A stretch of 64,000 nucleotides of DNA from the NCBI GenBank assembly GCA_024692235.1, contig JAILMW010000011.1, positions 52,849 to 116,848 on the forward strand, in the 5' to 3' direction. The notes under the pieces were generated by a model. That model saw only the letters and a list, made by a program, of their open reading frames with translations. It had not been told where the DNA came from and ran no database searches. Shown here one piece after another: positions 52,946-61,061 of the stretch. The position numbers and the translations under genes were made by a program. Within the stretch, counting starts at the first letter, position 1; the number at the start of each line of letters is the position of its first letter. The DNA is from Saccharofermentans sp. (GTDB lineage: Bacteria; Bacillota; Clostridia; Saccharofermentanales; Saccharofermentanaceae).

Positions 52946-54532
52946 TCAGAGAAGAGGTGTGCTGTTGTACTGAGTCCTGTCACACTTATGGATCTTGATG
53001 AACATATTGCTCAGAAGATTTACGGATGTAAGGATGACCTCACCCTGATTGAGCTTCCTTATGTGCTTCATGCCGTAATCGTCAAGATGGTTCTCAACAG
53101 CCTGGATCTCATCGCTGAGCATGAGTCTGTGGATGAACATAGTACCGATCTGACCGAAGAGTACGGGAGATACGTCCTTGGGGTTCTGAGTTGTAAGGTA
53201 AAGGAAGATACCCTTCTTTCTACCCTCTCTTGCAAGGATCGTAAGACCGCCGTGGAACTCCTTGTCGGAATATCTGGACTTCGCATACCTGTGAACCTCA
53301 TCGATGAAGAATACGAAGGGGCAGATCTCATCTCTGGAGATAACAAAATTACTTACAAGGTCTACGACCATTCCACCGATACCTTCGGAAGTACCGAGAG
53401 CTGATGTATCGATATAAAGACTCTCACCGGGAAGGCGAACGAACTCGTCGATAACATCGAGGAGGTTGTACATCTCGGGATCGTTGGAGAAGAACTGCAG
53501 GAACTTGGTGTTAGCCATCTGATACTGGATCTTCTGGATAAGAGATGCATTGGAGTTAGCCTTCAGTGAATCGTAGCAATATCTGAAGTTGTAGTTATTG
53601 TCTCTGTCAGGCTCACATACTGACTCAGCCTGGATCTGCTCGGGAAGGAGCTCGATGTTGAAGTCAGTATCCTGATGTGTAACGGATGCGAGATTCTCCT
53701 GGACCTCATCGATGCTTGCACCGACCTTGAGGTAGTAGGAATCGTCACCGACCTTCTTCATGTAACGAAGGGATGTGATAGCCTCGGAAAGAACGGCACC
53801 CTGGCTGGCGCTCTGTGTCTCGAAAAGCTTCTCCCACTGATCCATTGTGATCTTACTGGGAGAGATCGTTGTATCTACACCGAGTGTAAGCTTAGTGATC
53901 TCATCGTTTGTGAAAGCGTCTCTGTACTCGCCCGTAGGGTCGATGATAAGAGCTTTCTTCTTCGAAGTGATGAGCTTATCCAAGATAGCAAGACCTGTGG
54001 TGGACTTACCGCTGTTGGTGGAACCGATACACATTACGTGACGGTTGAAGATAGTACTGGGAGTGAGCTGAACGTCTGCCTCCGTTCTGTCGATATATGT
54101 AGCAAATGTAGGAAGAGGCTTCTCATCAGTAACGGAAAGCTCAAGTGACTGAACAAAGAGCTTATATATATCATCCGTTGCGATGTAGACATTGTCTCCG
54201 AGACCGAGAGTCTTAAAGCCTGAAAGGACGAATCTGTTATCTTCGGCACCCATGAAAGCTGCTGTGTTGATGCAGAGCTCGTGTACATCTTCGGATCCGT
54301 TCTTGAACTCCTTGTTCTCAAATACTTCGCCAAGGAATAATCCCAGAGCAGACTCGATGATAACAAAATAGTTGATAGTGTTAGGGCGGAAAGACAGGTC
54401 AAACTTCTTTCTGTCTGCCATCAGGTCATTGTTCTCGACAGTAACGATGCTACTGCTTCTGTAGACCTGTGATACCTTTCCCACAAAGTAATCTTTGGGT
54501 TTTACGCCTTTGTAAAGTTCTTCAAGTGTCAT
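52946..54532 (-). CDS. HerA-like ATPase, copy 2
   Basis: 528 residues from MTLEELYKG, with AGGAGG 6 bp upstream. It has the same architecture as the downstream copy: barrel domain (KPKDYFVGKVSQVYRS), Walker A GSTNSGKST, acidic pair FIDEVHRYAKSRY, and TTQNPKDVSP. Long stretches are nearly identical to copy 1 (for example LNQGEVILTSVNLL), while the region around residues 72-110 differs in length and sequence, as expected after duplication and divergence. Both copies keep their catalytic residues. A TATAAT hexamer lies upstream near 54585, but no good -35 is evident. The partner is unknown. Confidence 0.88.
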   Translation of the reverse strand: MTLEELYKGVKPKDYFVGKVSQVYRSSSIVTVENNDLMADRKKFDLSFRPNTINYFVIIESALGLFLGEVFENKEFKNGSEDVHELCINTAAFMGAEDNRFVLSGFKTLGLGDNVYIATDDIYKLFVQSLELSVTDEKPLPTFATYIDRTEADVQLTPSTIFNRHVMCIGSTNSGKSTTGLAILDKLITSKKKALIIDPTGEYRDAFTNDEITKLTLGVDTTISPSKITMDQWEKLFETQSASQGAVLSEAITSLRYMKKVGDDSYYLKVGASIDEVQENLASVTHQDTDFNIELLPEQIQAESVCEPDRDNNYNFRYCYDSLKANSNASLIQKIQYQMANTKFLQFFSNDPEMYNLLDVIDEFVRLPGESLYIDTSALGTSEGIGGMVVDLVSNFVISRDEICPFVFFIDEVHRYAKSRYSDKEFHGGLTILAREGRKKGIFLYLTTQNPKDVSPVLFGQIGTMFIHRLMLSDEIQAVENHLDDYGMKHIRKLNQGEVILTSVNLLSNMFIKIHKCDRTQYNSTPLL

Positions 54533-54772
54533 TAAAAGCCTCCTGCCTATCCATAGTACGTCCGGTAATAAGTCAACCAATACACATTATAGTCGAACTG
54601 TTATAAAAATGGTAACAATTTGTGAACAATTCGTAAATTAGCTACAAAACGCATAAAATCTGTCTTCATAATACGTCATGTTGCCCTCTGGCGCGCTTTG
54701 GGTTCAGCTGAATTTCACAATTCATCCGCAAAATAACTATATTTTGAATATTATTACAGCAAATTAATTCTA

Positions 54773-55741
54773 TCAATTTAATCCTTTTACATTATCAAGA
54801 AAAGAAACCACATCCTCCTTAGCGGGGATCGAAGGTATTCCTCCTCTCTTCTGAACACAAAGAGAGGCTACGGCATTACCTGTCACTGCACACTTGCGAA
54901 GATCCTCCCAGGAAGCTTCTTCGGGCAATGCTCCCAAAGAAAGGAAACTGCTCATAAATCCTCCCCAGAATGAATCCCCCGCGCCGGTGGTATCTACGCT
55001 CTCTGTCTTAAATGCATCTATATATTCTTGCTTCCCTTCGCGAGCAATAAGTACGCCTTTGCTTCCGAGGGTCACGGCAACGAACTTCGGTCCCATGGAT
55101 AATATAATATCTGCCGCTTCCTCACAGGAACTTCTGCCTGTAAGAAGAAGGCTTTCCTCATCTGATACCTTCACCATGTCTGCAAGAGGCAGCATCTCCT
55201 TCATACGGGAGATCGCGGTCTTCTCGTCAGGCCAGAGAGCGGCACGGAAATTAGGATCATAAGATATAACGGCTCCGCCCTTTCTTGCGATATCTACAGC
55301 GTAAAAGGTCGCACTGCGGGCAGGCTCATCCGTAAGCGATAAGGAGCCGAAGTGGAACACTTTGCAGGAAGATATAAGATCCTCTCTTAATTCTTCCTTT
55401 CGAAGCATCGTGTCCGCACCGGGCTTTCTGGCAAAAGAGAAGCTTCTTTCTCCGTTCTCATCAAGGCCTACAAAGGCAAGAGTCGTGAAGCACGTCTTAT
55501 CTGTTACCATTCCGCTCGTATCAATACCTTCACGGCTTAATGTATCTGCAAGGAAACGCCCGTGCATATCATCACCGACCTTCCCGATAAATGATGTGCT
55601 GCATCCCATGTGGCTTGCTGCGGTCAGCATATTGGCAGGAGCCCCTCCGGGATTTTGCTCAAAGATCTTCATCCCGTCACTGCTCTTTCCGCACTCCGTA
55701 AAATCTATCAGTACTTCACCAAGGGTCACTATATCAGTCAT
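54773..55741 (-). CDS. PfkB family carbohydrate kinase, probable fructokinase
   Basis: 322 residues; MTDIVTLGEVLIDF is the start, with GGAGG 6 bp upstream. Ribokinase-family motifs are clear: the GGAPANM substrate lid region, SFIGKVGDDMHG, and the C-terminal DTTGAGDSFWGGF containing the catalytic aspartate and anion hole. The LGEVLIDFTE opening is characteristic of fructokinases (ScrK-type) within this family. It is monocistronic, which fits a salvage kinase for fructose or a related sugar. The 240 bp between it and HerA-like copy 2 are AT-rich and contain no gene. Confidence 0.88.
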   Translation of the reverse strand: MTDIVTLGEVLIDFTECGKSSDGMKIFEQNPGGAPANMLTAASHMGCSTSFIGKVGDDMHGRFLADTLSREGIDTSGMVTDKTCFTTLAFVGLDENGERSFSFARKPGADTMLRKEELREDLISSCKVFHFGSLSLTDEPARSATFYAVDIARKGGAVISYDPNFRAALWPDEKTAISRMKEMLPLADMVKVSDEESLLLTGRSSCEEAADIILSMGPKFVAVTLGSKGVLIAREGKQEYIDAFKTESVDTTGAGDSFWGGFMSSFLSLGALPEEASWEDLRKCAVTGNAVASLCVQKRGGIPSIPAKEDVVSFLDNVKGLN

Positions 55742-55809
55742 ATTATCCTCCAGGTCTATTCGGATACATAAGATTATAGACCAAAGTACGAAGAACACAT
55801 AGAGAAAGA

Positions 55810-55830
55810 CTGCCTTGCAAAGCAAGGCAG
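55810..55830 (-). terminator. Terminator of the sigma/anti-sigma operon
   Basis: On the minus strand CTGCCTTGC pairs perfectly with GCAAGGCAG around TTT; the T-run is interrupted (TCTTTCTCT). It lies 35 bp beyond the stop codon. Confidence 0.7.
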
Positions 55831-55864
55831 CCTTCTTAAAGGTTACGAACGAAGATCGTCTTAA

Positions 55865-56683
55865 TCAGCCCTGACCTGAGCCGAGATATATATCGTGGCT
55901 GTCATTGGGGTTATAGTTGATCATACTTCCTGTAGACCTTATCTCAAGACCTGCGGCGATATCCTCGCATATCTGCATGCTCTCGTTGGAATCGATAACG
56001 ATGAGATATCCCTCTACTGTGTTATACATGAGATAATAATTTGCGGGGATATCAGAGTTATAGTGCATTCCGGAGAGCTTATAGATTATAAAGTCCCCGT
56101 CTTCTATCGTCTCCTCCGAGGTAAAGTCATCCATACAGAACAGGCTACCTTCAGCTCCGAACTGAGGTGCATAGTATACAGTAATGTTGTACCATTTTCC
56201 GTCTTCGCTTGAGATACCCTGGGTAACATCGATCCACTGACCGACACCGCCACACCAGACATCGTAACCTTCAGGAAGGTACGACGCACAGAACTCGATC
56301 CGGTGACAGGAATCCATGGCATCGAAAGTAAACACCTTGGTTATGTGATCATAAGAAAGAGTCTGTTCTTCCTCAACGAAGGATCCGACTACTTCCTCTC
56401 CGGTATCTTCATCTGTCCAGTTGACATCTTCGCAGACATGAGAAGGCTCTACCTTGATAAGTGTCTCGCCGGGCTCTCCGTTCCTTGAAGTCATTCCGTT
56501 CAGAGCGGCATATGCCGTTGCTCCGAGTGCTGTCGTTATGGCTGCCGCCAGGATTATCGTAACGATCTTCTTTTTCATATTTCCGGGTCCTGATACTACT
56601 TCAAGACTATGCATTTCGAGCGCCTCGGCTCTGTACTCCTCGGAGATATTATTCAAAGCTTCCGAGATAACTTCTCTTTTCAT
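55865..56683 (-). CDS. Membrane protein partnered with an ECF sigma factor (probable anti-sigma factor)
   Basis: 272 residues. A cytoplasmic N-terminus of about 35 residues (MKREVISEALNNISEEYRAEA) is followed by one membrane helix (IVTIILAAAITTALGATAYAA) and an acidic extracytoplasmic domain with several cysteines and tyrosines. This topology and the four-base overlap with the sigma gene fit the DUF4179/DUF4367 class of anti-sigma-like proteins; the assignment rests on context, since the short N-terminus lacks a zinc motif. It would hold the sigma factor at the membrane until an envelope signal arrives. Confidence 0.72.
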   Translation of the reverse strand: MKREVISEALNNISEEYRAEALEMHSLEVVSGPGNMKKKIVTIILAAAITTALGATAYAALNGMTSRNGEPGETLIKVEPSHVCEDVNWTDEDTGEEVVGSFVEEEQTLSYDHITKVFTFDAMDSCHRIEFCASYLPEGYDVWCGGVGQWIDVTQGISSEDGKWYNITVYYAPQFGAEGSLFCMDDFTSEETIEDGDFIIYKLSGMHYNSDIPANYYLMYNTVEGYLIVIDSNESMQICEDIAAGLEIRSTGSMINYNPNDSHDIYLGSGQG

Positions 56684-57234
56684 ATCAGATCCTCCTTTCT
56701 AAGATAAGTTCGAAGTTTTTCTCGAGTACGATGTAAGCGAACCGATACGACTGACTCTTTAAGACCCGTATTCCTTGCTATGACAGGGATCGGATCCGAG
56801 AGATAATATCTGCTTACGAACATTATCCTGTCCTGCGTCTTAAGCTTCCCGAGAAAGCGGTCTATCGCTTCCGTCAGGGCCTTGGCTTCACATTCCTCCG
56901 AAGGCGTTCCTTCTCCCTTCAGACATTCTTCCAGTTCATCCAGTGCGACCTCGTAATTACTGTTTCGTCGTTCTGCACTGTTATACCGGTATCGATCAAG
57001 CGCCTTCTTACGGGCGATGTCGATAAAGAATGCACTCAGGGAAACGGGCTTTGCGGGAGGAATGGCATTCCAGGTATTAAGGAGCGAATCGTTGACGCAT
57101 TCTTCAGCATCCGATTCATTCCTCAATATGTTCGCGCAGACAACTTGCGCAAGTTTTCCGTATTTGGCAGATAATTCTTTAATCGCCTGCTCCGAGCGCT
57201 CTAAGAACAGATCGATTATCCTGCTATCATCCAT
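56680..57234 (-). CDS. ECF-type RNA polymerase sigma factor
   Basis: 184 residues. Region 2 is seen in AEECVNDSLLNTWNAIPP followed by LSAFFIDIARKKALDRYRY. Region 4 reads FVSRYYLSDPIPVIARNTGL and VVSVRLHRTREKLRTYL. It belongs to the stress-type sigma-70 subfamily found in Clostridia with a membrane-bound partner encoded next to it, here overlapping by ATGA. A strong AAGGAG site precedes the ATG. Confidence 0.92.
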   Translation of the reverse strand: MDDSRIIDLFLERSEQAIKELSAKYGKLAQVVCANILRNESDAEECVNDSLLNTWNAIPPAKPVSLSAFFIDIARKKALDRYRYNSAERRNSNYEVALDELEECLKGEGTPSEECEAKALTEAIDRFLGKLKTQDRIMFVSRYYLSDPIPVIARNTGLKESVVSVRLHRTREKLRTYLRKEDLI

Positions 57235-57338
57235 TTGTCAGCTCCTTTATCGTCTCTCACCTATTAAGACGAGAAACGGAAGGTAATCTTTCAACTTTTT
57301 TCTAATGGTAACAAAAAATCTCATTAAGGGACAAAACA

Positions 57339-57370
57339 AAGGGAGATGTCTTGGTATAGACACCTCCCTT
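57339..57370 (-). terminator. Terminator of the zinc-ribbon PFxP protein gene
   Basis: On the minus strand AAGGGAGGTGTCT pairs with AGACATCTCCCTT (one G-U), 6-base loop, then TGTTTTG. It also insulates the sigma operon start. Confidence 0.88.
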
Positions 57371-57396
57371 CTTATAACACTCTTCTTTATACGAGA

Positions 57397-58407
57397 TCAG
57401 CTCAGAGGCTTGAACGGACTCTGAACGGAGCTGGACGCACCCATGGGCGAGAAAGGACCGTTGTTGCCGAACAATCCGCCCGAAGAAGGAACATCGTCCG
57501 GATCGTCGTTAGTAACTTCCTGTGACAAGGGAACGAAAGGACCTCTTGCAAAAGGCTGTGCGGATACTGCCTTGGGAGCTGCTGCCGCTTTGGGCTTTTC
57601 CTCCGGCTGCTTGATGGGCTTGAACGGGCCCGAATTGTTATTAACGGCGGAAGGAGCAGGAGCTGCGGGAGCTGCCTGAGGTGTGACCGATGCCTTATTG
57701 GAGCTTAGGGGCGCAAAAGGACTTGCACCTGCATCCGAAGAGGGAGCCTCGTCCTTCTCCTCGTTCTTGATGGGCTTAAAGGGGTTCGTGCCTCCGAATC
57801 CCGAAGCGGGAGACGAGGGACCGCCAAGGCCCATATTCTTGAAGTGGTCAGTGCTGTCAGTCCTGTGTCCGAGCACCTCCTTGGAATCGGAAGAATAGTA
57901 TCTGTTAGAGCTCTCGGAACTTGAAGGCAGTACTTCACCGGATCCCAATGAACCTGATGAATAGTAGCTGTCAGAGCCGGAAGACAACGTCTCCGATGAA
58001 CCCAGGGAACCTAATGATCCGAGCGAACCGAGAGAACCCTCCGAGCCTGATGATTCCATCGAACCCAAAGAACCCATGTCGCTCATGGCGCCCCTTGCAT
58101 CCATACGAAGGAATGCCGTTGTATCTTCTGCTTCTTCAGTAACTATCTCAGCTTTGGCAGGAGCAGCCTTCCTTGTAGTAGTCTTAGCCGCAGGAGCAGC
58201 CTTTGTCGTTGCCTTGGCTACTGTCTTAGCAGGTGCATCTTCCTCGGCAGGAGCAGCTTCCTTGACCGGCTCAACAGCCATGACAGGTGCAGCCTCCACA
58301 GCTGCTGCCGCTGCCTTGGGAGCTTCCTTTGACTTAGGCGGAATGCAACACCTCTTACAGTACTGTGCTCCTAAGGGCAATTCATACCCACAAAACATAC
58401 AGAACAT
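57397..58407 (-). CDS. Zinc-ribbon protein with disordered linker and repeated PFxP motifs
   Basis: 336 residues. The N-terminus is a CxxC...CxxC zinc ribbon (MFCMFCGYELPLGAQYCKRC). Next comes an Ala/Lys/Pro-rich stretch, then a Gly-Ser-Leu repeat tract (about 110-150), then a low-complexity C-terminal half. In that half the short motif (N/S/G)PFxP(L/I/M) recurs six times: NPFKPIK, SPFAPLS, GPFKPIK, GPFVPLS, GPFSPMG and, at the very C-terminus, SPFKPLS. Such spaced linear motifs usually serve as docking sites for one partner domain. No family name known. It is monocistronic with its own promoter and terminator. Confidence 0.8.
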   Translation of the reverse strand: MFCMFCGYELPLGAQYCKRCCIPPKSKEAPKAAAAAVEAAPVMAVEPVKEAAPAEEDAPAKTVAKATTKAAPAAKTTTRKAAPAKAEIVTEEAEDTTAFLRMDARGAMSDMGSLGSMESSGSEGSLGSLGSLGSLGSSETLSSGSDSYYSSGSLGSGEVLPSSSESSNRYYSSDSKEVLGHRTDSTDHFKNMGLGGPSSPASGFGGTNPFKPIKNEEKDEAPSSDAGASPFAPLSSNKASVTPQAAPAAPAPSAVNNNSGPFKPIKQPEEKPKAAAAPKAVSAQPFARGPFVPLSQEVTNDDPDDVPSSGGLFGNNGPFSPMGASSSVQSPFKPLS

Positions 58408-58457
58408 AATGTACCCTCCCTGATCGGTCGATCCTGATTACATTTCTTTTTATGCGG

Positions 58458-58506
58458 CGAAATGAATTTCGTCAAAATAATTATACAACACAACATTTTT
58501 TGACAA
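58458..58506 (-). promoter_or_regulatory. Promoter with adjacent inverted repeat before the PFxP gene
   Basis: On the minus strand TTGTCA and TATAAT are 15 bp apart. Immediately downstream lies the inverted repeat CGAAAT-TC-ATTTCG (58458-58471), which would span the start of the transcript and could be an operator. Confidence 0.45.
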
Positions 58507-58575
58507 AGTGGAAAAATCAAAGGAATTTTTGGTTATCTGATACAAAAATACTGAAGTTTGTCGGGAATATCGGGT

Positions 58576-58615
58576 GGTAAAGGTCGGTCTTTACCCGTTT
58601 ATTGTAAAGATTACC
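58576..58615 (-). promoter_or_regulatory. Mutually exclusive hairpins in the gene-free region before the PFxP gene
   Basis: On the minus strand CTTTAC (58604-58609) can pair with GTAAAG (58589-58594). That same GTAAAG can instead pair, as GGTAAAG, with CTTTACC (58576-58595). A 9 bp hairpin (58625-58647) lies just upstream. No T-run follows, so these are not ordinary terminators. The whole 275 bp gap holds no gene. Confidence 0.3.
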
Positions 58616-58682
58616 GCCTCATACTCTGCATATCTGCTATATGCAGACCATCGTCGATAATTGCTATTGTCTTCATTCAGAT

Positions 58683-60002
58683 TTACCGATCGTGATCATC
58701 CTTAGCTTCATCAGGAGAACGGGAACCGTCTGATATCAGACTGAATTCATCGCTGAATCTTGCTAATATGACTCTGTCTCCGACATCGGGCATTATATCC
58801 GGGGCCAGATCCTCTATAAATCCGTATCTTCTTCCATACGTTCCATCGATCGTATAACCGTTTTCAAAGTACCCGGTGATCTCGCCGTAATAGAATTCAA
58901 TATCGTTTTTTATTATCGTCATCTGTGTCGCGAACAGGTTATATATAGCGTACAGGAAGAATACTGCGACAAACAACAGGATCTTCAACACATAGACCCT
59001 TATAAGAAGGATAACAGCCAGTGTGATTACAGGTACAGTAATCGCCCCTAAGAGCATATTAAATGCCCCGCGCATATGAAATCGTATGAATCGCTTCTTG
59101 GTATCTTCCGATACCGTAGTGCGTGTCAATTGACCATTCTGAACTGCCCGATATACAGCAGCCTTTGCATCTGATCCGGATACTATCTGCGGCGGCTTAT
59201 TATCCGGCGCAAACGGGCTCTTCCTCATATTATCAAGCTTTATCTTCGGATTACGCTTCAGGCAATGCTCATAGATCTCATCCATATAGTGAAGGGCGCT
59301 GTGCTCATTCACCTTTTCCCTGTAGATAGTGACTCTTTTGCCCTTCGTTGTCCTGAGAATGATCTTGTAGATGAAATATTCTTTATGCCTTTGAGTATGC
59401 CATGTCTCTCTCATCTTGAACGAAGCTATATCTTCGTATGCGACGGCAACTATTCCCGCAGTTGTTCCTATAAGCATATCAGGAGCAAAGAATACTCCCG
59501 CTTGACTCATATATTCGGTATCGGAAGAATTGGCCTGCTCATCTATCTGAGTTCTGGTAAACTTCCGATCTCCGCACACCGGTCTGTAGCTTCTGATCAC
59601 TTCAAGATCCATATCCCAATGCATAAAGAGCAGGGTAACAATAAGACCCGTGATACCGAATACCAGATACAAAACGTAATGAATATCATCCAGGCCTCTT
59701 ACCTTATTGATGATGCCGATCAGACAGAGCAATAAGGATACGATCAGAAGGCCGAGATCGAACTTCAGCAATATGCCGTTCTCGTTAACGAACCAGTTTA
59801 GCTCCTTATTGGTATACCAGTTACGCTCGGGAGGGATCGTAACTCCGTTAAAGTAGGATTCGATCACCTTGTTAAGCTTCTCGTCAGTACCGTGAAACAG
59901 CAATCCGTGTTCCTTGCAGATACGTACAAGGTCACCTCGATACCACTTATACTTTTGAAATTCCGCGTAAGTCTTTATGTCGTCAAATTCAGGTCTTGCC
60001 AT
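58683..60002 (-). CDS. SAP-like domain membrane protein of unknown function
   Basis: 439 residues. The N-terminal 55 residues (DIKTYAEFQKYKWYRGDL, RICKEHGLLFHGTDEKLNKV) match the small SAP-like helix-extended-helix domain found in other Firmicute proteins. Two pairs of membrane helices (near 80-98 with 108-127, and 315-335 with 340-358) enclose a soluble domain that includes YEDIASFKMRETW. The C-terminus has a beta-rich segment with VGDRVILARFS. SAP domains usually bind DNA, so combining one with membrane helices is uncommon. Function unknown. Confidence 0.7.
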   Translation of the reverse strand: MARPEFDDIKTYAEFQKYKWYRGDLVRICKEHGLLFHGTDEKLNKVIESYFNGVTIPPERNWYTNKELNWFVNENGILLKFDLGLLIVSLLLCLIGIINKVRGLDDIHYVLYLVFGITGLIVTLLFMHWDMDLEVIRSYRPVCGDRKFTRTQIDEQANSSDTEYMSQAGVFFAPDMLIGTTAGIVAVAYEDIASFKMRETWHTQRHKEYFIYKIILRTTKGKRVTIYREKVNEHSALHYMDEIYEHCLKRNPKIKLDNMRKSPFAPDNKPPQIVSGSDAKAAVYRAVQNGQLTRTTVSEDTKKRFIRFHMRGAFNMLLGAITVPVITLAVILLIRVYVLKILLFVAVFFLYAIYNLFATQMTIIKNDIEFYYGEITGYFENGYTIDGTYGRRYGFIEDLAPDIMPDVGDRVILARFSDEFSLISDGSRSPDEAKDDHDR

Positions 60003-60208
60003 ACTATCGCCTTATCTTATTCTTCACATCAAACAATAAGATTATATCACCATGCAATAGATATAAAGACGAAAGCAGAGCAGGCATTTCTTCTGTTCCA
60101 TCCGGGTGGCAGAAAAGGACCTGCAGAGGATCCTGCTCCAGACTTGTACCTGAGACTAACAGGTAACCTCCGTCAAGAAGATCATATTGGAAGATGAACA
60201 ATCCGCTG

Positions 60209-60348
60209 CCAATGTGTAAGCACCGTAAACGCAGGCAAAAGCAGCCCTTCCTTAGAAAGGAGATCATAAAACTCCCTAAGATGCGCCTCCGAGTGACCGG
60301 CATCGACTGCAAGGCTCATCTTATCACCCTTGATATAACTTGCTGCAA
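60209..60348 (-). pseudogene. Remnant of an MBL-fold metallohydrolase
   Basis: Read on the minus strand, directly after the rhomboid stop codon: SYIKGDKMSLAVDAGHSEAH continues through REFYDLLSKEGLLLPAF to TVLTHW. This is the N-terminal beta-lactamase-fold segment that should lead into the zinc motif THWHWDHTFG. After THW the similarity stops (QRIVHLPI and a stop). Both ends of the gene are missing. The remaining bases to about 60004 hold an open frame (ending NKIRR) without recognisable family or ribosome site. Confidence 0.65.
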
Positions 60349-61041
60349 TCACCCGGCATTTCTTTGGAAATAATCGTTGATCCTCTTACGATTTACAACT
60401 GAAAATATGATCCCTACCAATATACCTAATATATGCATTATCATTGACCAGATCCCGGTAACCCCTTTAACATTCGGGCTTAATGCAATTATCAAGGTCA
60501 TTATCGCGATCGGCGATAACAGGTAAAAAGAAACCTGCTTGAACAATTGCTTAAATCCATATTTCTTTCCAAGCAAGAATACGATGAACATGCCTATCGG
60601 CATATAGGAGAATGCAAGACCCGAAGCACCTGCTGCCAGATTCGCTTCCCCTTCCGGGGTTATAACCATAAACAGGATAAGCGTAAAGATCATATGGACA
60701 AGCCATGCAGATACTGACAGTATCAGGAACCTCATTCTGCCGATAACTTTTTCAACCAGGATCCCAAACGGGATCACCAATAACAGATTGTATATCAGAT
60801 GACCAACTGTAACTTGCATCGCTGCATATGGAAAATCTGCAGGAAGTATGTCCTCTGTATATCCGTGTAAAAACAAATATGTAATTACTTGCCAGGGGTA
60901 CTTGATCGGATATGTGAATGCAAAAGCCGTATATGTGGACGGTATCAGTTGTGCAATTACTGTTATGGCAATACAAAGTACCGCGATCATTAAAGATACG
61001 ATACACGACCCTTTACTTAAATACACTTGCCTGATCTTCAT
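60349..61041 (-). CDS. Rhomboid family intramembrane serine protease
   Basis: 230 residues, six or seven helices. The rhomboid catalytic elements are in place: GHLIYN (His81 and Asn85), the serine motif GASG with Ser140, and the catalytic His203 in MHILGILVG. It would cleave membrane-spanning substrates. AAGGGG precedes the ATG. It lies 20 bp after the GNAT gene on the same strand; the MBL remnant follows directly. Confidence 0.9.
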   Translation of the reverse strand: MKIRQVYLSKGSCIVSLMIAVLCIAITVIAQLIPSTYTAFAFTYPIKYPWQVITYLFLHGYTEDILPADFPYAAMQVTVGHLIYNLLLVIPFGILVEKVIGRMRFLILSVSAWLVHMIFTLILFMVITPEGEANLAAGASGLAFSYMPIGMFIVFLLGKKYGFKQLFKQVSFYLLSPIAIMTLIIALSPNVKGVTGIWSMIMHILGILVGIIFSVVNRKRINDYFQRNAG

Positions 61042-61061
61042 TTGGAACCCCTTCTCATGAC

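Noticed and set aside
51109..54532. The HerA pair as a known HerA-nuclease or HerA-Sir2 defence system
   Set aside because: No nuclease, Sir2 or other effector gene adjoins; the neighbours are a membrane protein and a sugar kinase.
58000..58080. Repeated Gly-Ser-Leu codons in the PFxP protein, considered as a DNA repeat array or CRISPR-like element
   Set aside because: The repeats are in frame, vary at codon level and have no spacers; they encode a low-complexity linker.
58625..58647. A perfect 9 bp hairpin after the SAP-like membrane protein gene, considered as its terminator
   Set aside because: No T-run follows on either strand, so I do not call it a terminator.
60004..60312. A 102-codon minus-strand frame beginning MQSMPVTRRR
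   Set aside because: Its first half overlaps, in another frame, the clear MBL-fold remnant and has no ribosome site. The second half may hold a fragment, but no family can be seen.
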